A DNA stretch of 30,767 nt from Verrucomicrobia bacterium UBA3222 (GCA_002363035.1 DEWA01000024.1:1-30767), one strand, 5' to 3'. Positions 8,572-17,057 are shown, counted from the first letter of the stretch. Notes: generated by a model from the letters alone, not told the origin. Numbers and translations: made by a program.

Positions 8572-10278
8572 TTAAGAGGACGGGATCCAAACGGTCTTCA
8601 GTTCGCCGTTTTCCACAACGGCAAATTCTTTGAGTTTGATTTCGGTTTTTTCCGGCAACGCGGCGGCATTGAGGATCACCTTCTTGTTTTTATCCTTAAT
8701 CGTCAGCTGTTTGCACTGTCCGCGGTCGATCATCGAATTGACCAACGGCGTCATGTGCGGGAAGTACGTTTTGGTGCTTCCGGAGCGTTTGGCGGCAAAG
8801 CGTGCGTTCGTATCTTCCGTGATGGTTCGCATGCGGTGTGTGTGCATCAGCTGGCAAAGGTCATTTGGGCCGAGTTGCTTCGGCGCGCCGAATTTCAGTT
8901 GTACCGTTCCCGAATCCAAAAAGGAGCGTTCTTCCTGCACCGGGAGCCGCAATTTGCGCCATTCGGCGTGACCGTCGGTAAAATTCAGCGTTTGTCCCAT
9001 AAAGGAATTGGATAATTCTTCGCATTCCAGACGCAATTGACCTTCGTAACGCAGGCAGTGCGCGGCGTCGTAGATAATTTTTGCCAAATGCTTCGGCGGT
9101 TCCGTGCCTTCGCTGAGGAAAATTACTTTTCGATAGGTGCGCGAAACGGCATCGGTGGCGCAAAATTTAAGGGAAAACGTTCGGTTTTCGATCGCGCTGT
9201 CGGCGGTTTTGTAACTGACGTCGGCGGTAATCGTTGCATACTCCGCGCGGCATCCCATCCACGGCGCAACGGCTCCTTTGGTCAGTTCATTTTTCAGTTT
9301 CGTCGAACAGCGCACGTTGGAAATTTGAATGTCCTTATCCGCCGTTTGACTCAAACAGGGAAAATGATCCTTCCACCAGGCGACCGAAGCGGTTTCGATG
9401 GGTTTTGTTTCCACATACTGCTCCTGAACGTGCGAATGCGTGCCTTCCAGTTCAATCGTCAGCACCAGTGCATTGAAGCCTTCGCCTGCGTCTTTGTTCG
9501 GGTAGGCGTCCGTCGTAACGGTTTGCCGGGTTTCGCCCGATTGAGAATGTGAATGTTCGTACTTCAGTACGACGGCCTTGATTTGCAAATCGTTCCTCGG
9601 AACCATCGAAAATTGCGAACACTTCGAGAGCGATAAAGCGGTTGTTCCGAGACGATCGGCGCGCGCGATCCGCAACGTCGGTTGCGGCGTTGCGTAGTCG
9701 AACCAAACGACCGCATCGGGCGTCCAGCGCAAAATCTTCATCAATGCTTCGGCGCAACTGCAATCGCGAACGGTTTCGCAGGGAAAGGCGAAATCAAATC
9801 CGACAATATCGCCGCAGGCAATCGGTGCGCCGTGGTTTTGGGCGTAGGTGACAATATCCCGCAGGCATTGCGCGGCGTTCACGGGTTTCCCGTCTTTATC
9901 CTGTCCCAGCAGGCACACGCTGCGCGGAACGATTTCGGTTTTTCCCGTTCCGTCCTTGAAATACTCCCACGGCTGTTGGAACACCAGATGTTCCAGGTAC
10001 CACGCGGGTCCCGAAACACGGCAGGTTGCCAATTCTTGCGTTGCGCCGTAAAAACAGGGGGTTTGCGTGATGCGTCCGCAGAACCAACGTATGTCGTCTT
10101 TGAAAATTTCAATCACGCTCTCGGCGGCGAAGGATTGCGCCGATGAAGTTGTTTGAAACGTCAGTGTGTCGGTTCCCTGATTAAGAACGTGCCGCTCGAC
10201 GTTGAAAATGCCCCATTCGGACAGAGATTTCTTCTGAACGCGCTTATCGGGTGCCTTGCAGGATAAAAACCAAGCCAT
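8572..10278 (-). CDS. Large phage tail/hub-like structural protein
   Basis: A 568-aa protein starting at an ATG that overlaps the previous stop (TGATG), which argues against the longer in-frame start at 10326. The N-terminal third has beta-rich stretches with WFCGRITQT followed by RVSGPAWYLEHLVFQQ, a pattern I associate with baseplate-hub or tail proteins of Mu/P2-type phages (gp44/gpD-like). This is pattern recognition rather than a firm match. The C-terminal ~40 residues are Lys-rich and strand-like and end in WIPSS. No enzymatic motif is evident. In the gene order it occupies the slot of a tail-tip or hub protein although no tape measure precedes it. Alternatives: tail spike, or adaptor sealing a short tail. 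Confidence 0.7.
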   Translation of the reverse strand: MAWFLSCKAPDKRVQKKSLSEWGIFNVERHVLNQGTDTLTFQTTSSAQSFAAESVIEIFKDDIRWFCGRITQTPCFYGATQELATCRVSGPAWYLEHLVFQQPWEYFKDGTGKTEIVPRSVCLLGQDKDGKPVNAAQCLRDIVTYAQNHGAPIACGDIVGFDFAFPCETVRDCSCAEALMKILRWTPDAVVWFDYATPQPTLRIARADRLGTTALSLSKCSQFSMVPRNDLQIKAVVLKYEHSHSQSGETRQTVTTDAYPNKDAGEGFNALVLTIELEGTHSHVQEQYVETKPIETASVAWWKDHFPCLSQTADKDIQISNVRCSTKLKNELTKGAVAPWMGCRAEYATITADVSYKTADSAIENRTFSLKFCATDAVSRTYRKVIFLSEGTEPPKHLAKIIYDAAHCLRYEGQLRLECEELSNSFMGQTLNFTDGHAEWRKLRLPVQEERSFLDSGTVQLKFGAPKQLGPNDLCQLMHTHRMRTITEDTNARFAAKRSGSTKTYFPHMTPLVNSMIDRGQCKQLTIKDKNKKVILNAAALPEKTEIKLKEFAVVENGELKTVWIPSS

Positions 10279-10484
10279 CAGTGTCGCGCCTGTTTCAGCT
10301 GTTCCTCCAATTCCGCAAGCCGGCATTCAAGGTCGGCGATGCGATTGAGTTGCTCGTCGTAAGCGTCCGAGAGTTCGTTGTAGCTTCGGCGATTGCCGAA
10401 GTCGTTATAGTAGTCGGGTGAGGACATCATATTTTTAAACATCGTGTTATTCATAAAATTTCGGGTGTTGGTGTTATCATGCAT
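10278..10484 (-). CDS. Small Asn/Met-rich protein with a C-terminal coiled coil
   Basis: A 68-aa protein. The first ~35 residues are rich in Asn, Met, Asp and Tyr (for example MFKNMMSSPDYYNDFG). The last ~30 form a clear heptad-type helix (LNRIADLECRLAELEEQLKQ). The ATG at 10484 overlaps the preceding gene's stop by 8 bases, and its own stop overlaps the next start (TGATG), so the three genes are translationally coupled. A longer in-frame opening from 10715 would lie entirely over the previous gene and is basic shadow sequence. The function is unknown; a small oligomeric spacer or assembly chaperone between tail parts is possible. It is far too short to be a normal tape-measure protein. Confidence 0.65.
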   Translation of the reverse strand: MHDNTNTRNFMNNTMFKNMMSSPDYYNDFGNRRSYNELSDAYDEQLNRIADLECRLAELEEQLKQARH

Positions 10485-10887
10485 TGACGTGCAGTCTTCC
10501 GCCGTAGATTTCATACGTCGTATAAGAAGCATTGCCTTTGTAATGCGTTTGAACGGATGCCAGGGTGGCGGATTCCAATGTGAGCGTCCGCACGCGCGAA
10601 CCTTCCGATTGAATGAGAACTTCGCCGTGCGCGTGTGCGATTTCGCTCGCATGCACAAGCATGTGTTCCATCGCCGCCGATTGGTCGTTGTGCAACCGTC
10701 CGACTTCAAAAACAAGCCGAACCTGCAGATTGCCGCGGTCGTAGGTCTGAACGGAAGCCGCGCGCACGGCTTTAACGGATTGCAATGTGCGTTCCGCCGT
10801 TACGGATATGTGCGTCGGTTCTTCGTTCACTGCGGTTCCGCCCGCCAAAACGTAGGATTTTTGGTCTGTTTTAAGCGTAATTTTCAT
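10477..10887 (-). CDS. Unknown phage-block protein (possible tail component)
   Basis: A 136-aa protein that begins with an ATGA overlap on the gp37-like gene and overlaps the following small gene by 8 bases. Secondary structure looks mainly beta (KITLKTDQKSYVLAG, HISVTAERTLQSV, RTLTLESATLASV) with a central His/Ala helix. There is no signal peptide and no membrane segment. In Mu-type order this slot comes after the tail-terminator-like gene and would hold a sheath or tube protein, but it is much too small for a sheath. A minimal tube, collar or stopper protein is possible. I do not recognise a family. Confidence 0.65.
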   Translation of the reverse strand: MKITLKTDQKSYVLAGGTAVNEEPTHISVTAERTLQSVKAVRAASVQTYDRGNLQVRLVFEVGRLHNDQSAAMEHMLVHASEIAHAHGEVLIQSEGSRVRTLTLESATLASVQTHYKGNASYTTYEIYGGRLHVNA

Positions 10888-11333
10888 ACATTCGAAACGT
10901 TAAAATCGGAAGTTACAAAATGCAGTTGCAACGCGGTGCCGTTCGTCCAATCAAGCCGCGTCCACGGTTCTTTTTCGGTCAAAACAAAGCGCCCGTTCCA
11001 GAGATTATCGACAATCAGCGGCTTTTCGGTAACCCAAAAGCTTATTCGCTCCGCCCAATCGATAAACGCGGAGGCTTCGTCGTATCGCAACGATTGCGCC
11101 AGCGTGAGATTGAGCGACAACGTTCCCCAGCAGGACGATGCCAACCCGAGCGTTTGCAACGGAAACGGCAACGAAACGAACAGCAGGAACGGTTGCGTTT
11201 GCGCAACCTTTAAGGCGATCAGTTCGTCGACGGAAAAGGCGTCGCTTGCAACAACGGTCATCGCGTTTTTAAGCTCCGATGCTTTGAGGGTTTCAATCAG
11301 CTTGGTTTGAATGCTTCGTAAAATCGGTTTCAT
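10884..11333 (-). CDS. Mu gp37-like neck/tail-terminator candidate
   Basis: A 149-aa protein starting MKPILRSIQTKLIETLK, an amphipathic opening helix typical of gp37/DUF1834 and other tail-terminator proteins. It has a central hydrophobic strand QPFLLFVSLPFPLQ and ends in a strand-rich segment. The assignment rests mostly on its position right after the gp36-like connector and on size. The next gene starts within its stop codon (ATGA). It would act at the head-tail joint. Confidence in the exact family is modest; confidence that it is a real gene of the block is high. Confidence 0.65.
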   Translation of the reverse strand: MKPILRSIQTKLIETLKASELKNAMTVVASDAFSVDELIALKVAQTQPFLLFVSLPFPLQTLGLASSCWGTLSLNLTLAQSLRYDEASAFIDWAERISFWVTEKPLIVDNLWNGRFVLTEKEPWTRLDWTNGTALQLHFVTSDFNVSNV

Positions 11334-11360
11334 GATTGTTCTTTCAACGGAAGCGGGACA

Positions 11361-11804
11361 TTAAAATCCTTTCAGTGTCGATTGGCGCGCGTCGCGTCTG
11401 CGGTAATGCACCGCTTCGATGCGCGGGTCGGTGACTTTCGGGTTTGATTGTTTCTCCCACATCGCTGCCAGGTCATCGAGCGTTTTGCGTGCCTGCTGTG
11501 CGTTGCGGATTTGGTCGTCCGACAATTTCAGATCAGGCAAACGCGATTGCAGAGCTTCGATTATCAAGTGGCATGCGGCGGTTTTGCATGCCGTCGGAAG
11601 GTGATTGAGAGCCGTCGGGTTCGGATGAAACTTTTGCGGTACGCGATTTTGAATGTACGCGCAAATATCGTTTATAACGGCATCGATGTGCTTCGGATCG
11701 CCTTTTTCGCGGAAGTTATTTACAACCGACAGTTGGTCTTGAATGAGGTAATCCGAAATATGTTTGGCTTCGAGAAGTGTCCAGGGAATGGAGATAACGG
11801 GCAT
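11361..11804 (-). CDS. Mu gp36-like head-tail connector
   Basis: A 147-aa mostly helical protein. The core ISDYLIQDQL...INDICAYIQNRVPQKF and the helix DDQIRNAQQARKTLDDLAAM match the all-helical connector fold of gp36/DUF1320 and related head-completion proteins, in which one helix bundle docks on the portal ring. The C-terminus is a basic tail with RRRDARQSTLKGF, compatible with an ordered extension. It follows the capsid gene after 70 bases and precedes the gp37-like gene by 27, the Mu-type position. No Shine-Dalgarno sequence is visible before the ATG. Confidence 0.72.
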   Translation of the reverse strand: MPVISIPWTLLEAKHISDYLIQDQLSVVNNFREKGDPKHIDAVINDICAYIQNRVPQKFHPNPTALNHLPTACKTAACHLIIEALQSRLPDLKLSDDQIRNAQQARKTLDDLAAMWEKQSNPKVTDPRIEAVHYRRRDARQSTLKGF

Positions 11805-11874
11805 TGGAAAAAATGTTTAAGGGTTGATGAAGGTTGTGAGAGAGGGCGCGGAGCCCTCCCTCAATGTGTTTGTG

Positions 11875-12813
11875 TTACGCGCCTTTGACTTTGATTTGCA
11901 GGATGTTGGTAGCGGACGTAACGACGATATTGCTGTAATGTTCGACGGTAATATCGGTGTACTTGGTGTGCGGTTCGACGTAGACGCGGAACAGGTGACC
12001 GTCGTCGAACGGCGTCACAAAGCGTTTAACGGCGGACGGTTCGTCTTTTAACAGTCCGTTTTGGGCGTAGAACGCGAAGATTTCGTCACCTTCCAATTCT
12101 TTGCCTTGCAGACCTAAATGCACCTGTTTGATCAGTTGCACGTTTTCGACAAGCAGTTTTTCTGCCAATGCTTCGCGCGACAATTCCGCCGATATGTGAG
12201 CACCGGCGTTATCCTGCGCCGCATAGCAGTCCTGCCGGAGGTACCATGCGCCTTCGCTGAACAACAGACGGTTCGGCGAAAATCCGTAGTCGGAGCGCGC
12301 CGTCAGGATTGCGTTGCGTATATCCGCGTCCGGTTGCGCTTTTTCGCCCGCCCAGGCTTCCGGTTCGACGATTTGCTTTTTGGCTTTCTTCTGAGCCGCT
12401 TTGATGGTTTCGACGAATGCCTTAATCGTGCGACGGTATTCGTTGCAACAAAGACGGTTTTTGAGCGCATAAACATAACGCGCTTCCCAATCGCCGCCGG
12501 CAATGTCGTCGGTGTCCACGCGAACCGTGAGACCTTTGTTAAATGTTTTCGCCTGGATCGTTTCGCCGTTGAAATCGATGTGCTTGAAACTGCTGCCGAC
12601 GGTGCGAATGTCGTCGTTCTCCGAGTAAAACGTATCGTTGTCGGCGATCTTTTTGTACTCAAAGCGACGCGCGACGAACACGATCGGTGCGGCGAAATTC
12701 AACGCCTTTTCGATGTCTTCGTTGCCCTGCGACGTATTGGCGAATTGCGTCAGTTCAGACGAGTAGTAATTTTGATTGAATTGGGTTTCGTTTGCTTGTG
12801 TTTCGGTTGCCAT
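11875..12813 (-). CDS. Probable major capsid protein
   Basis: A 312-aa protein in the position of a phage major capsid protein, right after protease/scaffold and cement-like genes. Features fitting an HK97-type fold: an extended polar N-terminal arm (~1-35), the opening ALNFAAPIVFVARRFEYKKI, a helical middle with a charged segment TIKAAQKKAKKQI, and a beta-rich C-terminal part ending VTSATNILQIKVKG. It has no membrane segment and no catalytic motif. I do not match it to a precise family such as Mu gpT; the call rests on length, position and composition. The gene is only 12 bases downstream of the cement gene, so the two are cotranslated or tightly coupled. Confidence 0.75.
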   Translation of the reverse strand: MATETQANETQFNQNYYSSELTQFANTSQGNEDIEKALNFAAPIVFVARRFEYKKIADNDTFYSENDDIRTVGSSFKHIDFNGETIQAKTFNKGLTVRVDTDDIAGGDWEARYVYALKNRLCCNEYRRTIKAFVETIKAAQKKAKKQIVEPEAWAGEKAQPDADIRNAILTARSDYGFSPNRLLFSEGAWYLRQDCYAAQDNAGAHISAELSREALAEKLLVENVQLIKQVHLGLQGKELEGDEIFAFYAQNGLLKDEPSAVKRFVTPFDDGHLFRVYVEPHTKYTDITVEHYSNIVVTSATNILQIKVKGA

Positions 12814-12825
12814 AAGAGGATGGGG

Positions 12826-13245
12826 TTATTTGAGGTTGTACGGGAGGGTGGTGAGGGCTTCGATGCGATCGTCTTTCCCGCCACTCGAAAGTGCCAAACC
12901 GACGATGTTGTTGCCGTCCGATTTTTTGGCGAAGCCGTCTTTGGTAAAGCTGATGAATTCACCGGCTTTGACGGCATCCGCCATGAGAATGCGCGCCGTT
13001 TGACCGTTGTTGGACAGCGGCTGAACGGATACGTAGGTTTTGTCGTCCGAAGCGGTCGTGTCGCGCAGGGCGATCCCCCAGGGAATGCTCTTTTCGGAAC
13101 ACGGCACGACGAACTGCTCGTCATTGTCAAAGCTGACCAGCATGCCGGCTCGAACCGCGCTTCCCGGTTTGAGGCGCTTGGTGAGAGCGCCCTCGAAAAA
13201 GCCAACGGCATTTGCGTTGGACATGATTTTACGATGTGTACTCAT
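12826..13245 (-). CDS. Capsid cement/decoration-like protein
   Basis: A 139-aa, Gly/Ser/Thr-rich beta protein with segments such as LKPGSAVRAGMLVSFDN and VKAGEFISFTKDG, and the closing GLALSSGGKDDRIEAL. This repeats the 'parameter becomes X under Gly-rich turns' pattern of DUF2190-type head-cement proteins that stabilise phage capsids. It sits between the protease/scaffold and capsid genes, the usual place. An alternative start at the internal Met (13224) is possible. The ATG at 13245 is preceded by AACCT and no Shine-Dalgarno sequence. Confidence 0.7.
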   Translation of the reverse strand: MSTHRKIMSNANAVGFFEGALTKRLKPGSAVRAGMLVSFDNDEQFVVPCSEKSIPWGIALRDTTASDDKTYVSVQPLSNNGQTARILMADAVKAGEFISFTKDGFAKKSDGNNIVGLALSSGGKDDRIEALTTLPYNLK

Positions 13246-13277
13246 AGGTTAAAAAAAGGTTAAGAAAGTTGTTAAAT

Positions 13278-14237
13278 TTACGAATGTTCCGTCACCGTCA
13301 TCGGTTTTAACGATCGCGGTACGAAATTGCTGCGGTTCGGACGAGCGATCGGCGGTTCGGAATGTTCGCCTTCCGTTGCATTCGGACGATTGTTTGCAAA
13401 AACCGACGTTGTTTGATGAAGCAGTACATTCCAAGCCTCGGGATAACTTTCGCCCGTCGCTTTCATGCGCGCCCGAACCGCCTGTCCGAACTGCAGAATG
13501 CGTCGTTTTTCTTCGCGCGTTTGTGCACCGTGTAAATCCGAGGAAAGTGGTGTTCGGTGACCCGAGAAAGTGCCTTCATCGGATGATAAGGGCAGGGTAG
13601 GGCGTTGTGTGTCGACGGCCGGTGTCGTCGGTTCGCTTTTTTTGAAAAACGCCCGACGGATGCGTTCGATGAACGTTGCAAATCCCTTGTGAAGTCCGCC
13701 GTCGGGACGAACGCCGCCTGTTTTCGCGTGCGACGCTTTGGGCGAAATCTGCCGTTTCTTCAAAAATCGCAGGAGGGTGCGAAGTCCGAAGTTTTTTTTC
13801 GGCAACGCATTGAACACAATCGGTCGAACGGGTAAATTCGGGTGTTGTGTCAGACCGACGGAAAGGAGACGTTCGGGATGATAAGCGGTTTGATGCTCCG
13901 TTTTGCAAAGCACCCAGCGCGGTGACAGGTATTGTCCTGGCGATTTAGACAGAAAGGAGCGACCGTCCTTTGTGAATTTCACAAACACCCACAGACCGTC
14001 TTTATCGGCACGCAAATTTTTCACATAGCCGTAAATGCGCGGATCCGAATGTTCGCTCTTAAACAGCGGATCGTCGGGGTGCCCGAGATAGACGGGGATT
14101 TTTTTCAGCCCGAGACGGAACCGCCACGTGCGTGTTTTCCGAATGCAACGTTGCGCGTCGGCGGACGAGATGCTTTGCAGACCCTCGGGATGTTCGAAGG
14201 TGCCGTAGGGCGATAAATGAAGTTTGAAAGTTTTCAT
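13278..14237 (-). CDS. Mu I-type prohead protease with C-terminal scaffold region
   Basis: A 319-aa protein. Residues ~45-140 carry the Mu gpI (Peptidase_Mu_I) signature in order: IPVYLGHPDD (His53), IYGYVKNLRADKDGLWV, SPGQYLSPRW and SVGLTQHPNLP. These form the serine-type protease that trims the capsid interior. Residues ~150-319 are low-complexity, basic and Ser/Thr/Pro-rich, as in a scaffold that is degraded during head maturation; in Mu the scaffold is the C-terminal part of the same gene. It is one long intact frame. It starts 17 bases after the portal gene. This is one of the surest family calls in the block. Confidence 0.88.
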   Translation of the reverse strand: MKTFKLHLSPYGTFEHPEGLQSISSADAQRCIRKTRTWRFRLGLKKIPVYLGHPDDPLFKSEHSDPRIYGYVKNLRADKDGLWVFVKFTKDGRSFLSKSPGQYLSPRWVLCKTEHQTAYHPERLLSVGLTQHPNLPVRPIVFNALPKKNFGLRTLLRFLKKRQISPKASHAKTGGVRPDGGLHKGFATFIERIRRAFFKKSEPTTPAVDTQRPTLPLSSDEGTFSGHRTPLSSDLHGAQTREEKRRILQFGQAVRARMKATGESYPEAWNVLLHQTTSVFANNRPNATEGEHSEPPIARPNRSNFVPRSLKPMTVTEHS

Positions 14238-14254
14238 GGATGTTTGGTTTTTGA

Positions 14255-15451
14255 TTACTTTTGAACGGTATCGTTTTTATCCGTCGGCGGATTGATGCCG
14301 AAGTGTTCGCGAATGTCGTTGAGGCTCAGTTGTACGCCCATGTCCCACAGCGTTTTCAAAATCGCCAGGTCGTTGTTGAGGTTTTTGTTTGGCGAAGGTT
14401 TCAGGTGAAAGTAGGCTTTCGGAAATTCGATCTTTTCCAGATGCCTCAAAACAGCCCGATCGACCTGTTCATTGAGCGTATCGGAAATCATTTGCGCATC
14501 GTCTTCCTCCAACAGATCGCGTTCGTTGCGCTGTTGCGTAACGCCGACAGCATTTTCGCGCCCAAGCGTCGTCAAATCCGAGCCGCGCCAAAGTGCCGCC
14601 ATAGCGCGATCCATGCGCTCCACCAACTTCGGATACGGCAATTCGCCTTTTCCGGAAATATCAATCGCCTGAATATCCGTTCCGGCAGACATCAATGCGT
14701 GAAATTCCGCACCGAAATTCTGCACCGCTTCGCGTGCAATTTCCCATTCGGCGGAACCGGGACGCGCCTGCGTGATGCCTTTGACGCCCGGCATGCCGTT
14801 GCGCTCGCAATAAATCAGCCAGTCGCGCAAGGGCAGATGTTTGAACAGGTAAGCGATGGAGCAGGATTCCATCAGTCCGTCGCCCGTGGTGATGAGCCAT
14901 TCGTCCGAAGACAAAGGAATATCTTTATTGCCTTTGTCGCCGACGAAATGCAATCGCCCGTCTTTATTTTCGAAGAAAAACAGCGGTACGAAGCGAAATT
15001 CCGCCGTTAATAATGACTGTCCGTCCTTTTGAAAGGGCTTGAAGACCACCTCGTGTACCGCATAACGCTTCCCGACGGCATCCATCATTTGGCGGATGAG
15101 CAACGGCAGACCGCCGCGTTCGTTCTCGTCGTAGGCGTTGATGCAGGAAAGGTGATTGTAGAACTGCTCCAAAATCTCCTTTTGTCGCGCGGCTTCTTCG
15201 GAATTATCCAGCGTGAGAATTTCCCAATCGAGGCGCGAAATCGACTTCTTGCGTTTTGAAATCACGCCCTGGAGCAGGTCGTCGCGGCGTTCGATGGCGT
15301 CCCAAACAAGGGCGGCCGGTCGCAGTTTGCCCGCGTGGAAATCGTCTAAAATGCGCGCCAGCGATGTCGGCGTCAACGAACGAATGGGGTTCCAGTTCAG
15401 CCGCGCGAGGCTGTCGCGACGCAACGGTGTTACGTAGGTATTGGTCTTCAT
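14255..15451 (-). CDS. Phage portal protein, Mu gp29/DUF935 family
   Basis: A 398-aa portal protein: the dodecameric ring through which DNA enters and leaves the head. Family hallmarks seen: an opening with RSLTPTSLARILDDFHAG, then LVWDAIERRDDLLQGVISKRKKSISRL (the paired-helix stem entry), ALWRGSDLTTLGRENAVG, and ERDLLEEDDAQMISDTLNEQV near the C-terminus. I start it at the ATG at 15451, which lies inside the upstream stop (ATGA); the longer in-frame extension to 15652 is Arg/Ser-rich and lies over another small gene. It is slightly shorter than many gp29 proteins. Protease and capsid genes follow directly. Confidence 0.9.
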   Translation of the reverse strand: MKTNTYVTPLRRDSLARLNWNPIRSLTPTSLARILDDFHAGKLRPAALVWDAIERRDDLLQGVISKRKKSISRLDWEILTLDNSEEAARQKEILEQFYNHLSCINAYDENERGGLPLLIRQMMDAVGKRYAVHEVVFKPFQKDGQSLLTAEFRFVPLFFFENKDGRLHFVGDKGNKDIPLSSDEWLITTGDGLMESCSIAYLFKHLPLRDWLIYCERNGMPGVKGITQARPGSAEWEIAREAVQNFGAEFHALMSAGTDIQAIDISGKGELPYPKLVERMDRAMAALWRGSDLTTLGRENAVGVTQQRNERDLLEEDDAQMISDTLNEQVDRAVLRHLEKIEFPKAYFHLKPSPNKNLNNDLAILKTLWDMGVQLSLNDIREHFGINPPTDKNDTVQK

Positions 15452-15720
15452 GACAAAACGGAGAAAAAGCGGTTGTGAACGGTGGCGGGAACGAAGGCGT
15501 TCGCGCATAATGCGTTGCCGACGTTCGACGGATGTTGACTGCTGCGACGTTTTCGCGGCGGCGGTGTTTGAAACTCGGGTGTATTCATAAGATTTAAAGG
15601 ATCGAAAAACGCGGGTACCTTCATAAGACGGGAGGTTTTTTCGGGAAAACAATTTCCGTGGTCGAATTCTCCGCCGAGGCGGTTTGCGACTTCGAATGTT
15701 TCGTTTTTGTACGTATTCAT
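15448..15720 (-). CDS. Small unknown protein between terminase and portal
   Basis: A 90-aa gene starting 14 bases after the terminase stop and ending in an ATGA overlap with the portal. The tight fit on both sides makes it likely to be real. The sequence is polar, with FPEKTSRLMKVPAFFD, a Pro/Arg stretch TPPPRKRRSS and a hydrophobic end. I recognise no family, and there is no signal peptide. The classic Mu gene order has no such gene here, so it may be lineage-specific. An alternative is that the region belongs to a longer portal start, which I think less likely. Confidence 0.6.
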   Translation of the reverse strand: MNTYKNETFEVANRLGGEFDHGNCFPEKTSRLMKVPAFFDPLNLMNTPEFQTPPPRKRRSSQHPSNVGNALCANAFVPATVHNRFFSVLS

Positions 15721-15734
15721 GATGTCAAAGGTGT

Positions 15735-17057
15735 TCAGAAGCAGGCGGTCGGTTTTTGAAAGTGAAACAGTTCGGCAACGGCACTTGATGAGGTTTGTTT
15801 TCGATCAGCATGCAATGCCAGTGCCAAAGCCCAAAAGCGGTCGGCGTGTCCGTCGGAACCGTGTTGTGCCGTCAATTTCATGTCCTCCGAGATGCGAACG
15901 GCGAGCAGATCGGAAATCAATTTTTCGTCGCACGGAAGCCGCAGAGTGCGTTGTTCGATGTGCGTTTTCAAATTGTAGGCGAGCGTTTCCTTGGTGCTTT
16001 GCGTGAATTGCACGCCTTCGACGGCAGTGCCGAAACGCATCTGTGCGCGTTCCAGAAATTGCCGCCCGATGCCGGTTTGATCGACGCAGACGCGTTGAAC
16101 ATTAAAATTGCGAAACAGTTTCTCAAAGAGGGCTTCCTGTTCGTCGAAACGCGCGTTTTTAAGACACTGCACATGACGAAGAAAGAAGGTGCCTTCGACT
16201 TTTTCGACCAAAACAAAGGCACTGAGATCCTGCGTTCGGGCGAGATCGACGCCCATCAAAACCGTGCCGTTCGTCCATGAGCACCAATCGCAGTTTTTGT
16301 CATAAAAGCACCGTTCCAATGCTTCGTACGACAACAACGTCGACGCGTCTTCCATCGGTTGGCACATGTATTCCTGCAGAAAGGCTTTTTCGGTGGCGCA
16401 GGAATTTTTTATGAAATTGTAATAATCGCCTTCGTCCATGGTTTGGCGCGGGTCGTCGGGCGGGAGTTTGGCTTTTAATTTTCGCAAAAATCCCTGTTCC
16501 AGCGCGTCCGACAACGTGACGCGATGCAGAGAGATGCCTTTCGGATTGCCGCCGTTGCGCGCTTCCTCGATGAGACGATTGAAGAAGTTGTGCGCGCCGC
16601 GGTGCGTGGAAATCATCTCCAACTGCCCGCCCCAGGTAATGCCCGGATAAGCGACGTTGTAGAGGGCTTCGGGATCTTCGTGCAGAGCGAATTCGTCCAA
16701 AATCCGCGATCCGCGTTTGCCGGCCTGTGCATTGATATTGGAAGAAATCAATGTCAGCGTACTGCCGTTGTTGAGGCGCAGGATCGTGCGTTGCTCCGAT
16801 TGTCTCCCGATCAGTTTTTCCTGATATGCCTGATTAAGGACGGACGCGAAGGCTTTGCAGTCGTTGAGAAACAGTTGCGCCTGTTGCAGATCGCGGGAGC
16901 AAATCCAGATGTGCGTTCTCGGATGAACGGCGGCATTTCGCAATGCGCGGTACGCCGTTGACCACGAAAGACCGATTTGTCTGGATTTTTCCATAATTTT
17001 GATACGCGCATCATCGCGGATCCAGCGCACCTGGTAGGGGAGAAAGAAGGGCGTCAT
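15735..17057 (-). CDS. Large terminase subunit, Mu gp28-like
   Basis: A 440-aa DNA-packaging motor. The ATPase half has the Walker A-type motif KSRQIGLSW (residues 24-32), Walker B RILDEF (118-123, with catalytic Glu122) and coupling motif ISTHRG (~149-154). The nuclease half has acidic residues in GVDLARTQD (Asp271), then VCVDQTGIG and HADRFWALALAL. All expected elements are intact, so the enzyme should be able to package. The ATG at 17057 overlaps the stop of the small subunit-like gene (ATGA). A longer in-frame start at 17270 would add a basic, Arg/Pro-rich tail typical of a shadow frame. Confidence 0.93.
   Translation of the reverse strand: MTPFFLPYQVRWIRDDARIKIMEKSRQIGLSWSTAYRALRNAAVHPRTHIWICSRDLQQAQLFLNDCKAFASVLNQAYQEKLIGRQSEQRTILRLNNGSTLTLISSNINAQAGKRGSRILDEFALHEDPEALYNVAYPGITWGGQLEMISTHRGAHNFFNRLIEEARNGGNPKGISLHRVTLSDALEQGFLRKLKAKLPPDDPRQTMDEGDYYNFIKNSCATEKAFLQEYMCQPMEDASTLLSYEALERCFYDKNCDWCSWTNGTVLMGVDLARTQDLSAFVLVEKVEGTFFLRHVQCLKNARFDEQEALFEKLFRNFNVQRVCVDQTGIGRQFLERAQMRFGTAVEGVQFTQSTKETLAYNLKTHIEQRTLRLPCDEKLISDLLAVRISEDMKLTAQHGSDGHADRFWALALALHADRKQTSSSAVAELFHFQKPTACF

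Noticed and set aside
10444..11310. 288-codon plus-strand open frame crossing three phage-block genes
   Set aside because: Composition is shadow-like (Arg/Cys/Ser-rich), there is no recognisable motif, and the underlying minus-strand genes show ATGA coupling.
12118..13263. 381-codon open frame on the plus strand, antisense to the capsid and cement genes
   Set aside because: It is Arg/Phe/Val-rich without any domain pattern and mirrors the codon bias of the opposite-strand genes. The minus-strand genes fit the phage order and their own tight spacing.
15451..15652. 67-residue N-terminal extension of the portal protein
   Set aside because: Basic, low-complexity shadow of the 90-aa gene; the coupled ATG at 15451 is the natural start.
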